Shown here: positions 8,893 to 20,300 of the stretch, one piece after another | Layout of the letters: every line of letters starts with the position of its first letter | Numbering within the stretch: the stretch's first letter is position 1 | Assembly: GCA_003415625.1 (NCBI GenBank) | Contig: PYIU01000007.1 | Span: 1,612,001 to 1,676,000 of the forward strand | Source of the DNA: Aquanectria penicillioides | Lineage: Eukaryota; Ascomycota; Sordariomycetes; Hypocreales; Nectriaceae | Length of the DNA stretch: 64,000 bases | Reading direction: 5' to 3' | The notes under the pieces: generated by a model | The model's input: only the letters and a program-made list of their open reading frames with translations | Told to the model about the DNA's origin: nothing | Database searches by the model: none | Position numbers and translations under genes: made by a program

Positions 8893-11254
8893 TTTGAAGA
8901 GTTGCAAAGAGGGTGTAAGGGGAAGAGAGGAAAAGGCGGAGGGTATCTTAGCAGAGAAAGAAGAAAAGAAGATGAAGTTGTCGTGAGAGAAGTTGAAGAT
9001 GCAGTTGACAAGTTTTGGCGGCCAAGGTGGAGGTGGAGGTGCGGTGCGGTGCAGGTTTAGCTGGGTACGGGGAGGGCGGCCTGGGCTGGTTCCTTCTGGG
9101 ACCGGTACCTTGGGGCTGGAGGGAGCAGCAGGCAGAAGGGCAGGTACCTGGGCCGGTTGGTGTCGCTTTGGTGGGCTAGTGCCGGTGCTACCAGGGCAAA
9201 GGTACCCAGCAAAAGCAAAGGCAAAGGCAAAAGGAGCGTGAGGCTGCGCCCAGAAAGAAGGCTGGGGAACCGGCCGCGCGCGCGCATGGAATGTCCAAGA
9301 AGGATGCCGAAAGATTGCTGTGCACAGAGCGGTTTAGCACACGGTGAGGGGCAGAGCTTGAGCGATGGTCGTGTACATGGGTGGCCACGCTGGCGGTGCG
9401 GTGGCAGCAGGTACCGCACTATGACGCAGAGGCGGGAGAGTCGCAGCGACGCAGGGAGGGGGAGGGGCTTGGGCCATTGCACGTTGCCGCTGGTCAATGG
9501 CCACTGGATCAGCTGGTTTGCTTGCAAGGGGGGTCCCCCACAAATTGACCTCACAGGGAGCTCGTAAGCCCTGGAAGTAGTGCTGCCATAGGGCTCCCCG
9601 TGCCTCCCCGTTGCTTGCCTCCCCCCCCCGCCCCCCTGTGGCCAGCCCCCTGTGTCCCCCTCTTGATGCCCTCTCTGTTTTGGTGGTTCTTGGTGGTTCT
9701 TGGTGGCTTTTGGTGGCTCTGTGGTGGCTCTGTAGCTCTATGTGGCTCCTTTGGTGGTCGAGATCGGTCGTTTATTGCTCAGCACGTAGTTATGTAATGC
9801 CTAATTGTTTCCAACTGATCCGCCTGACCCAACGTCAGTGGAGAGAGAACTAGACTCTTCCATGGGCATGGATGGATCGATGGAAGACAGGTCCACAAAG
9901 GCCAGCAGTTGCGGGACGTTTCCATTCCTTTTCGCTCCGATTCCAGCCGTTCCGTTGTCATTGCGGCTGCTGCTGCTGCTGTCTCTTACTCCTACTTCTG
10001 CTTCTGCTTATACTTCTGCTTCTACTTCTGCTTCTACTTCTGCTTCTACTTCTGCTTCTACTTCTGCTTCTACTTCTGCTTCTACTTCTGCTTCTACTTC
10101 TGCTTCTGCTACTGCTACTGCTTCTCCTACTGCTTCTACATGTACTGCAACTCGATGCAGCTAAGCAAGCTTTCATCTGCCCTGCCTGTAAGCACATGCA
10201 CCTGATCGTCCCTGGATGGGCCTGCTTTTGGCCTGCTTGAACACGTCCCAGTTCATGCCCCGACGTTTGGCGTGGGATCTGGACAAGCCCACACATTGCT
10301 GACATGCCAATTCATACAACTATTGCACCAGGACGATCCGTCCGGACACACTTATCTCGCTGTGAGCCGCTGCCTAATATTCATGCGCCCGCACATGCTC
10401 AGCGAGCTACAACTCCCAGATACCAATCCTATCTCTGTTGCCCGACCACCTCGATGGCGGGGTAAAACAACAACCCGCCTTGGGCCGCCCAGCTCAACGG
10501 CGGGGCTCCATTGGACACCGGCTTCCCGACACTCTTCGCCTCGTCCGGCAGTCTGAGCAGCTACGCGACAAAGATTAAGGCGGGCAGCCCATCGCCATGT
10601 ACGTCCGTATGTACCGTAGCTAGGTACATAGTGTAGCCTCCCGTGGCCCCTGTAAACCCTTCGCGAGCCCCTGTAAATAACCACCATGTCCTCCGCACGG
10701 ATAGCCCTTCTCCTTGGCCCCTGCAGTCGTGCTGTGCTGTGCTTTGGGCGCCCGCGCTGCAGACGGACGTGCTGTAAGTCGCCGACTGCCAGCCTGACGG
10801 CATTCCATGTTCCATCGATGCTTCGGCCCCACCAATCGCGCCGCCGCCCCCGCCGCCTCGCCCTGGGTACAGCACAAAGTACAGCCTTGGGGCATTGGCT
10901 CGGGCTTTGGCTCAGGCCCAGGCTCTCGCTTTCGCTCTGCCTTTGACGTGACGTGGGAGCCTCACCACCACCGCTGCCGCCGCACTCCACCATCCAAAGT
11001 CGTCGCTCCCCGCGGAATGCCTTGAACCACACCAGCGACGCCTCACAGTCCGCACCACCGCCCGGCACCTCGCACATCTTCATTCATCGCTGCAGAGACG
11101 CACCCCGCCGTCTCCGCCGGAGCCATTCGCTCGCCCTAGAGCGTCTCAAGGCCGCTGCCTCTAGCCTCCTCGCCGAGTTGCGTCATTGGGGCCCGGCCAC
11201 CTCCTGTTATCACACTCCGTCTTCTCCGCTCCGCCAGTTCACCCACCACCCAAC
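8893..11254. promoter_or_regulatory. Divergent promoter region between p23 and VPS24, repeat-rich
   Basis: About 2.4 kb without a gene. It contains a TTCTTGGTGG-type short repeat (about 9680-9740), a 12-bp minisatellite (about 9989-10140, listed separately) and C/T-rich leader sequence in front of the VPS24 ATG from about 11040. Reading frames through the minisatellite encode only poly-Leu, poly-Ser/Thr or poly-Arg/Ser and are not taken as genes. Confidence 0.55.
9989..10140 (+). repeat. Minisatellite, 12-bp unit TTCTACTTCTGC
   Basis: About eight near-perfect copies of the 12-mer lie between 10011 and 10106, flanked by degenerate 6-mer versions (CTTCTG, CTACTG) on both sides. The strand is fully biased: TTC/TGC/TAC on plus, with almost no G-C symmetry. 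Confidence 0.95.
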
Positions 11255-12036
11255 ATGGAGACGTTCAAGTCCCTCTTTGTCAAGCCCGATCCCCAGGCTC
11301 AGGTGCGTTAACCCCATACGCCTGACCGTCTCCCGGTTCCAACTATCTAGTCGGCTCCAAGTATGCTAACTCGCACTTCTCTTCATCTTTTCAGATGCGC
11401 AAATGTAACGCCCTGATCCGATCCAACATCCGCAAACTCGACCGCGATATTGCCGCCGGCAAGCAGGTCGAGGCAAAGACGAAGAACCTCATCATCCAAG
11501 CCGACCGCCGCTCCCAGCGAGACTCGGCTCGAGCCAAGCAAGCTCAGCAGGAAATCCGCATCTTCGCCAAGGAACTCGTCCATGCCCGCAAGAACTCGGC
11601 CCGCCTCGTCACCTGCAAGGCCCAGCTCAACTCGGTCCAGATGCAGGTCAACGAGGCCTTTGCCATGCGCAAGATTGAGGGTTCCATCCGTGCCAGTGTG
11701 GGTGTCATGAAGGACGTCAACACGCTTATTCGTCTGCCCGAGCTGGCGGGTACCATGCAGGAGCTCAGCGTCGAGCTTATGAAGGCGGGAATCATCGAGG
11801 AAATGATTGAGGATACCCTCCCCACCGATCCGGACATGATGATGGAGGATGAGGAGGCCGAGGGCGAGGTCGACAAGGTGCTGGGCGAGATTCTCAAGGA
11901 CCGCAAGGAGCCCAAGATGCCCACGGTGCCTGTCGTCGAGCCCCAGAACAAGGTCGACCAGGAGGAGGAAGAAGAGGAGGATGCCGAGGCTATGATGGAC
12001 CAGATGCGAAACCGACTCGAAGCTCTACGAAGCTAG
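11255..12036 (+). CDS. VPS24: Vps24/CHMP3, ESCRT-III subunit
   Basis: Coding exons are join(11255..11302,11395..12036), 229 aa. It starts METFKSLFVKPDPQAQ and continues MRKCNALIRSNIRKLDRDI, the basic first helix of an Snf7-domain protein. The helical hairpin core then runs on through KTKNLIIQADRRSQRD, VNEAFAMRKIEGSIRASVGV and IRLPELAGTMQELS. The acidic C-terminal third ends in DQMRNRLEALRS, a good MIM1 motif for the MIT domain of Vps4. The KPDP start and MRKCN motif separate Vps24 from Vps2/Did4. Family role: capping/co-polymer subunit with Vps2 that recruits Vps4 for membrane scission at multivesicular endosomes. The 92-bp intron 11303..11394 has a GTGCGT donor, TGCTAAC branch and TTTTCAG acceptor. 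Confidence 0.95.
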
Positions 12037-12438
12037 AGGAGCTAAAAAGGTCGGCTGCGTGGTCACAAGCAGGGGGTGGGGAGTTGGTTCTAGCATTGGA
12101 CGGGTGCTATTTGTCCCGGTCATGAGAGAGGAGTTTGAGGAGTTTGGCGCCGTGTCATCTTCTGGCATACACTGGATCACGGAATTTCTTCATTTTTTTT
12201 CTTCGCTGTTTGGGAGCAAACTCCTGTTTGGTGATGAATTGCCAACATACATACACATATACATCAAAACACATACAAACCTGATGTATGAGACGAGCAT
12301 TCAAAACTAAACCAAGTGGATGTCATTTTTGCCTTGCGTTAGTGGTGGTGAATGTGGTGTAAGTGAGTTATCAGAATCAGTGTGCTGTTCGATGGTGAGT
12401 ATGAACTAGATCTTCAATCGATATGACAATACAATCGC

Positions 12439-12463
12439 CAGGCATAGGCATAGGCATAGGCAT
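12439..12463 (+). repeat. Hexamer repeat GGCATA, four copies
   Basis: CAGGCATAGGCATAGGCATA followed by GGCATG: a short perfect 6-bp tandem repeat in non-coding sequence. Confidence 0.9.
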
Positions 12464-14725
12464 GAGGGCACCAGCAAAGATCCGCTCGGTTGCCATCATC
12501 TACGCTAAATCAACTTCAAACCACCTACACTTCGTTGGGAACAGGTAAACTCTTACAAAACGTGTGTACCCACGTTTGCCAAGTTTGGCTCCGTTTTCAC
12601 TCAGTTTCCGCTAATTTGTCTCAGGGGGTTACAAAAACGAAGCTATCACGTCTTCGCAGCCGTTGTCAGAGCTACCCTAGACCCCGGCGTGAAGATGTCC
12701 TGCTTGTACACCACACCCCAACCAATATGAATTGTCTTATAACCCCCCCAACCTAGGGTTTAATTACCCAACCTGTTTGCTGTCTTGGATCCAGGCGCAT
12801 CATCGTGCTATTCATTCGGATATCTCATCACATTCACTTGTTTCAGCACTATGAATTTTCCCGTTTGCTGGGAAGCTTAGCGGCGATCTATGTGTCCTCC
12901 TAGATCTTGCCTGGTCTTGCTTGGATAGGTGTAAGATCATCGGGGGTCCCCCCCTGAGACATGTTCATATCCCAGTGTCTTTGTTGGTTGCAAAACTAGT
13001 TCGAGTTGTTGGTTGGGGTTATGTAGAATATCCTCCCTTGAGATGGTTTAGGTGATCGCATTCAGTTCTTGGCTAGCAATTGTCATACCTCATCCCTTCA
13101 ACACGCCCCCTTGGCGACTATAAGGAGCCTAATGAAGATAATGTGAACAGCTGGACCGAGACAGCGATCCATTTCTCCCTCTTGGGTCGTTTGTTATTGT
13201 GGCTTGTTGCTATGTGGTTGGTTGTTGGGGATTTAGCGACACCCAGTCTACCCTACCCTACACCAACATCGGATAAGTCCAAGCCGGTCTAGATGAACAC
13301 TAACATCGCGATACTTGGCCGATATCTCTTAGTATACTAGAATACTGTAGCTAGGTGTGAGAACTTCTGAGACATGTTAGGGTCGATTGTAATTGGACGT
13401 GGGCAATCTATTGGAGCCTAGGTTTGCACATTGGCCTTCCAGATCAATAATTCTCTTACAAGCACACATTCACTCATCAGACCTGGGCTTGAGCATGGGA
13501 GTCTAGAACGGCCAGGCATAGATCGGCTAGATAGGGCATTGCTTCTGCCTGGTAAGCAACAAGTGTTATCTACGTACCGCTTTCGGACATGATCGATAGT
13601 GCACAAGACTATGTTGCTGTGTATGTGGGTGCCACTGATCTACGGTTCGAGGCCCTTGATCTGCTACGCGTTATCGATCTGAACCCGACCTATCGAATAC
13701 GCACCCTTGCATTCGCCAACCCTTCCAGACCTTCAGGTAGATAGGGCAAAGCCGAAAGGATGCTCGCCTCGCCCCAAACTACACACACCGGTATTGAGGC
13801 AACGGCACATGAGAGAAACTCGGGCAGGCAATTCTGACAACCTGATGGCAAGCATACAACCACACACTATCTGGCCTCACCGCAGAGCGCAAGCTGGCGG
13901 AATGAGAGAAAGGAGGGGAGATTGAGAATACACGACATCGCATCGCATCACATGTGGCCAAATTGGGGAGACGAAATATGACGAAACGACCTGAGTTGTG
14001 ACCAAACACCGCCATCGTGTCCCTCATCTCTGCCCTACATACGGATATAGCCCTTGTTGTTGGGCATGCATGACACTCCCGCCCGCCCGCCCGTCCGCCC
14101 CTCGTAGGGTAAGGTATCAGCGTACAATGTACATTACTCCGTACATGACGCTACAACGACATTACATGACACTTACATCGCACATGTCGGAAGGGAGGGA
14201 ACAAAAGAAGGTGAAGCGAAGCGACACGCCTGCCGCGACGCCAACGCAGCAGATAAAACCAAGGAAAGAAATTCTCCGACGCACAACCAGCGCAGACAGG
14301 GCCAGCTAGGGCCGCACGTAGCTGGATACGTAGGGTTTTCGAAATTGCAAAATGTCACCGTGGGCAAAGCACTTACCCTGAAGGGCCCGAGGGGCCTTGA
14401 AGGGGGTGGAGGGGCGGCGTTTGAGGAAAAGGCGGTATGCGGGTCGTCGGCGGACTGTGTAAGCTGGCGAACCTGTCAGAGGCGGTGATGGGAATATGAG
14501 GGTGTGGTAGTGGTAGCACCAGGCGTGACGATGTCGGTGAAGATGCGAGCAAGCAGGCTACAGTATTACCGGTACCATAATACACGGAGCGGTGGGGGGG
14601 ACGCAGCAATGGAAGGAAGCAGAGCAAGCAGAGCAAGCAGAGGAATGTGTCCAGGAAGTGGGAAATGCAAGCACGATGCCGAATGCTCCTTTGCCCGTCA
14701 CCCGCGCCCATCCCTAGGTATCCCA

Positions 14726-14746
14726 ATCCCTATCCCTATCCCTATC
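14726..14746 (+). repeat. Short ATCCCT tandem repeat
   Basis: Three perfect copies plus part of a fourth of ATCCCT. It resembles a CCCTAA telomere repeat by eye but the unit is different, and it lies well inside a chromosome segment. Confidence 0.85.
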
Positions 14747-15335
14747 CCGCCGCGACGGGAGGGAAACGATCGGCTCCCGTCGCGTCGCGGTCAGGGATGC
14801 GTAGCTCACACCGAGTGCTTGGGAGCGTGGGATGGACCCTTGACACAGGCAGGCAAGCAATTTACCCAGAACTTCCCGGCCGCCACGCCTTGTTCTCCCC
14901 CAGCTTTGCGTTACGCCTCGGCGTCGTGAGAGAACAAGGACGAGATGAGAAGGGATGGGACGAAAGACGAGCTACACGCCCCCCCAGCAGTGGGAGGTTG
15001 GTTGGTGTGCCTTCGAGAAGAAGAAGCTTGGGTTCGTTTCCTCTGCCCCCTATTCTCTCCACCGCGCGAGCGGCGCTACAGGACAGTCGAGACGATCGCG
15101 GAAGCGGTTCCCATGCCTTGGTAACGGTAAATTACACCAAGTGGAGATATTCCAGATGGATGGGGGTTGTCGTCGCAGGGACCTCAGGCTCAGGGCCGCG
15201 GGTGGGCGGGAAGCCCGGATCTGCGCCCTTAGTGCTCTGACGGAGCGGGCACTAGGGACTCCCGGCCGCCCCGGCATCGACATGGGTGGTGGTAACAGCA
15301 GGAGGATGAGGGAAAATCAAGGGGCCGCTGCTGTC

Positions 15336-15393
15336 CCGGGCCTCAGGTACAAGCCAGGCCTCAGGGACATGCCGGGCCTCAGGGTTATACATG
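15336..15393 (+). repeat. Degenerate tandem repeat around GGCCTCAGG
   Basis: Three consecutive units of about 18-22 bp (CCGGGCCTCAGGTACAAG, CCAGGCCTCAGGGACATG and a longer third copy ending in ACATG). A partial CCAGGGCATG follows. Confidence 0.85.
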
Positions 15394-15808
15394 CCAGGGC
15401 ATGTAAATTAGGTAGGGCCAAACCTCCAACAGGGCCTGATGGGGGCCGCGTGGGCAAGGGAATTGGTTGACGAGCTACCCGGCCTGACGGATTGCGTGGG
15501 GGGGAGAGGAGGAGGAGGGGGATGAGAGAGTGGTGAGGGCTTGTTCGGTGATCGTTCCCAGCCAGCAAGCAAGGGAAGCTGGCATGCGGATAGAGGCCCG
15601 GCGAGGAAGCCGTGGGGAGCCACGGAGCACCGGCAGGGGGATGTTTGCTCCTCGTCGCTTGGGATGGCATCCGGCAGGTGTTTTTTGTCCGGTCACTGGT
15701 GTCCGACGACGCGGATGCAAGATGGATCGGGCAGCCAAGGTAAATTGAAACAGGGGGGCCGTGGCCACGACCATGACCGTGAGGGCTCTATGGCCTCAGA
15801 TAGGAAGT

Positions 15809-15841
15809 GGGAGGAGGTGGGAGGAGGTGGGAGGAGGTGGG
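15809..15841 (+). repeat. GGGAGGAGGT x3 plus GGG, G-quadruplex-type repeat
   Basis: Four GGG runs separated by identical 7-base spacers (AGGAGGT) on the plus strand give a textbook G3-N7 quadruplex pattern. The GG dinucleotides in each spacer offer further pairing registers. Confidence 0.9.
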
Positions 15842-17350
15842 AGGTCCGTTCCAAGGATAGGGTATGGCCTCAGCTAGAAACTAGGGGTTCGCGATGGAGA
15901 GTCATGGCGTTCAGCGTGGCATTGCGCCTCAAAACAGGGAAATGGTGAGAGGTGGGGGGGAAAATAAAGCGGAAAGAAGGGTATCCTGAGTAATGTTGCC
16001 GCATGAGCTATCAGTTGTCGATGCATTCGAGGCGTAGATTAGGCCCTGCGCGTGATGCGCGGCGGCAGCTTGTGTGAGAACGAGAAGCAAAAGAAGGTGA
16101 AAGGCGAACGGTGTATGGAGTATCGCTGAGGAAACTAGACGAGAGAACAGCACCAACATCCAAGGCGCTCAAACGGACAGCTCTTAGCCTCCAGCCATGA
16201 AGACGCAACAGCGCAAACCCCAAATATGCTACACCTCAACACGCCCCCCCGGCCCGCAGCGAGCCGTCGGAAACGGGAGGCGGCGGCATCCTGCACCATC
16301 TCGCCCTCGCTTTCCTCACGTCCATCACGGACGGCACGTTACGGTAGGCAGGATGGGATGTCACATACAGCTGAACCAAGTGGGAGCGTTTGCTTTTGTT
16401 CCTGGGAGGGTTGCGGTTGGGCTGGGCTAGATGACCACCAGGGTGGGAGGCAACATGAGCATCTCCGACGACGGCCTTGCATGCTGCTGCTGAGCAACTA
16501 ACTAAGGAGCATGGGTGCACCACATATGTCACCACCACCACCTACACAAACACACACACGCTGTCGCATACGGATGTTTGCTTGGTCGCTCTCGGCGCGT
16601 GGGCACCCCACGGATCAGAAGGCACCCCCACGCCTGTGATGGTGGTGGTTAAGATGCCGGCGGCCAGAGGCACTGTCGCAGCGGGGAGTTGGGAAGGATG
16701 CGACACCGAGGGATGATATGACGGAATGATGGGGGTTGAGGATGGGGGCTCGGTTTCCAAAGGGGTGGGTGGTAAGAGAGGCAGCTCGGGCACGCGTCCA
16801 GCGGCTTCGGCTTCGGCTTTGCTTGGAAATGACATGCTTTCTTGCCTGACGAATGCGAATGCAAATGCACTGGGACGCAAATAGGGACTGGGCATTACCA
16901 AGCGTGGGCTGGTGGATGGCATGTATGACGGCCATGACTCCCGACGATGCGCTTGCGCTTCGCTGCGCTGTATGTCTCGTCTCGTCTCGCCTCATCAATA
17001 CGACGGGCACCGACTACTTCGTAACACGTCCGGGGCAAACCAAGACTGGACGGAAGACGACGCATCCGGGGGTGGCTGACCTTTCTTGCCTGCCCGATCC
17101 AACCCAACTCCGTGGTTGTGTCTCCTGCCAAGCAAGATACGAAGACTATCTGCAGATGCTGGTCCTCTGCGTCATACAGCACCTCCAGCACCAGCCCAAG
17201 GGGACAAACCATGATAAGGCACAGGCACACCCGTCCTCGCAACTATACTGACTGGCTGCAACAAGCGAGCAGGTGACGGGCCCCAGCCGCGCTGAGGGAT
17301 GAGTCTATGACGAGGCGTTCGGGCTGCTGACGGGGGCGTGTTGGTAATTC

Positions 17351-17393
17351 CAGCACAGCACAGCACAGCGCAGCACAGCATGGCACAGCACCG
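17351..17393 (+). repeat. CAGCA pentamer repeat
   Basis: About eight imperfect copies of CAGCA (with CAGCG and TGGCA variants) in tandem in non-coding DNA. Confidence 0.85.
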
Positions 17394-20300
17394 TAGTCGT
17401 AGCCGTGTTTGCTGCCTTCTAGTTCGCTGCCCTAGATAGCATCACCAACAGCATTCGTTTGCCTTGGCAATGCATAGGCTGCTCCTATCAACAGCGAGGG
17501 CCCGAGACTGGCAATCAAGAAAAACGGTGTGGCTGAGGCCCGCTGTGGCGGCCTGCTCCCCCCTCCTACCCCTAAACCAGCTGTAAACTCCAGTGACCCC
17601 CTTCGCCCCCAAACACGAGCTTCCCGTTGCTTGTCGACTGACCTCTCAGGGCTGGGGGACAGGCGAGGCGAGGAAGCCCCTTCGCTAGTTACCAGACCGG
17701 CCAAACAGACTGGCCAAGCAACAGGCCACGAGACAAAGCTGAGGACGAGTAGGAGCCGGAGTTTCACAGAATGACCTTTAATGTTTACTATAATGTCACA
17801 ATATCAACAGAGTTTACGGATAACGAAATATGAACTCCGCTGTGGGGGGAATAGCAAACTTGCACACCCCGCCCTGTATGAGCCAATCTGGAGGCGTTCC
17901 TGGCTGGGCGTGAAGGACGGCAGCCTGGCCAGACGCTCCAGTACCCCTACACGCAGGGCCCCCTTTGCAATGTGATACGGCTGCCTTTGCCTTTGAGAAC
18001 CAGCCAGTGACAGCGACGAGTGACAGCATGGCGAGTTTCATTAGTTGTCACAGCTGGCCTATCGATCGAGGCCCAAAAATGTTGACTTTTGAGGAGCAAA
18101 CTCATAAATGACCGCAACCGGGGGAAGGGGGGTTTGGGCTACAGTTGGTCACCGTTTGCATACCGATTTGACACTGGCGACGGTTGGTTGGTTTGGGGGT
18201 TGTTTGTGGTCGGTCCTCATTTCTGACACCGCACCGTCACATGTTTCCCCAGTGACCAGGATAGGACCTGGTTTGCCCTCCTCGATAGTCCGCACAGGAC
18301 CCTGAGACAGGGCGTTCCCTCATGACTGCCATGGCCGACTTCCGGGGCAGGTAAAGGACCAAAGAAAAATTAAAAGAGAGATGTCAGACAAAGCGCACAA
18401 GAATACAACCCTCCCGAGGTCCGACCTATGACCGGCGGAGGAATGCACATTGCCAAACGCCTTGGGCTCACGCAGTGTTGCGTAGGTAGGCAGGCGGTGG
18501 GTGGACTCCCGCCGAGGCACGGACGCATATGGTGAGCTGTATGTCTCATGCGGTCGGTCCCCCGCAAGTTTCTCGATCCGATCGCAACGGCATTGTGTCT
18601 GTGGCCTTCCTTTGTTTGCTTTACTTGTCTGGGGCAAAAGGCGTTCTGGCGTGTGTTGGCTGTCGTGAGCGAAATCGTGTCTCCAGCGATCGTCGATGAG
18701 GTGCATTTGCCCAAGTCGTGCCAGTGCCTGGGGACAATGACCAAACGTTCAAACGTGAACGACATCGGCGCATGCGTATCGCAGCGGGTAACGTATCACT
18801 TCCTGCCTGGATCGTTTATCCAGCCTCAATCTTGTGCTACGTGCTATGCCTATCAAAATCCGAAAGACTGCATGGGCCTCAGACCAGAAAATTTGACGTC
18901 TGGGTGGTGAGGGACCATGCGCAATCTGCTTCTCATTGCAACTTGGGTGCTCCGGACGACGGGGATGGCATCGGTGCATCGTGTAGAACAACAGGCCTTC
19001 TGGAACTTGCCATATCGGGTCGGCCTGCCCCTTCTAGAAGCCGAGCTCGCCCCGGTGAGCAGGAAGAGGAGCTCCCTCGGTCGCTGCTGAATCATGAGCT
19101 CCGTTTCGTGGGTTAGTCCAAGCGCGGTCCGTGTGCAAGAGAGAGAGAGAGAGAGGGAGAGAGGAGAAAAATGTGTGTGCGTGGGTTTCGGTGTGTGTGG
19201 CAGATTGTCACTGCGAGTGTGCTGCCACCGCCCACTCCAACTTCCTAAACGGAATGGGGCACTAAACGGGAAGGACTCGGCGGAACACAGGGTAGACTGC
19301 CACAGAGACGGCCAAGACGTCCAGAGCCGCCACGGACGGCTTTTTCCGTTGGCCGGCCTGGCTTTTTTCCCTCTCTCTCTCTCTTTGTTTTTCCTCCCGC
19401 CATCCGATTTTGTCTTGGGGTTGATCATAACCGCGGAGCTTCCGTAGCTCGGTTGGTGGCTACAGCCACGGGGGGAGCTAGGGATCCCTTCCCCAGAGAG
19501 AGGCGGTTTGCCGACCGGGAACGTGGGAGAGCTCGCCGCGGGTATCCTCGAGACGGGGAGCAGCCAAGCGAATAAAAACTTTGTCGGGCCTTCCTTCTAG
19601 TTCTTCTAGCGTCCTTTTGCCATGCTGGGGTAGGGAAGCTTGGGCTCCTTGAGGCGACAAGCCGCCGGGGCTTGGGATAAAGGGTCTTCCGTGATTTCCC
19701 CGAGTTCCACCCTTCGTCAAGCCTTTTCACAAGGGCCTTGTCCCAAGGGGGCAACTCGGGAAATAGCCGGCTTGGGAACCGTCGGCTCGGGTCTGGGGGA
19801 GGACGCTGGATGTGGAGCTCATCTATTTTTTTTGTGGGGGTGTTATTCCCAGGGACGGGGACGTGGCAAAATTGTCAATTTGGACAAGGCCCAGCATCAG
19901 AATTCGACACGCCCCCTTGGATCCAGTCAAGCTCCGATCCTAGTCTTTTCTTGCCAGGGTGAATTAGTTTCTTGGGCCTTGGACGGGTTGACAGCCGGCA
20001 AGCCATCCAGTCCCTCGGTTCACAGGAATCCATGCCCGGAGGTCCGTCGGCAGAAAAAAAAAAACCACCGGCTACTTGCCCAAGGCAGCACCTCGGTGTA
20101 GGTGGCAGCGAAGGAGCTCGCCTTTGGGGTGGCAGTCTGGTAACGGAGGAATTCTAAAGGCGGATGCAACCAAGAGATACGGTCGGGGCAATTGGAAGTC
20201 CACATGCCCTTCTCTGTCGGACGGACATTTGGGGTCCGAAGGGGCGCTTCGGTGTTATTACCGTGTATTCCGGGGAAGATGGATGGGGTGTGGATGAGCA

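Noticed and set aside
9872..10240. Poly-leucine open frame
   Set aside because: It is the translation of the TTCTACTTCTGC minisatellite; other frames of the same repeat give poly-Ser/Thr and Arg/Ser.
13630..13660. B-box-like GGTTCGAGGCC as part of a tRNA
   Set aside because: The flanking bases do not pair as a T-stem and no A box lies at the right distance.
14726..14746. Possible interstitial telomere repeat
   Set aside because: The unit is CCCTAT, not CCCTAA, and only three to four copies are present.
19428..19500. tRNA-like GTAGCTCGGTTGG segment
   Set aside because: D-arm resemblance only; no anticodon stem, T-arm or acceptor pairing can be drawn.
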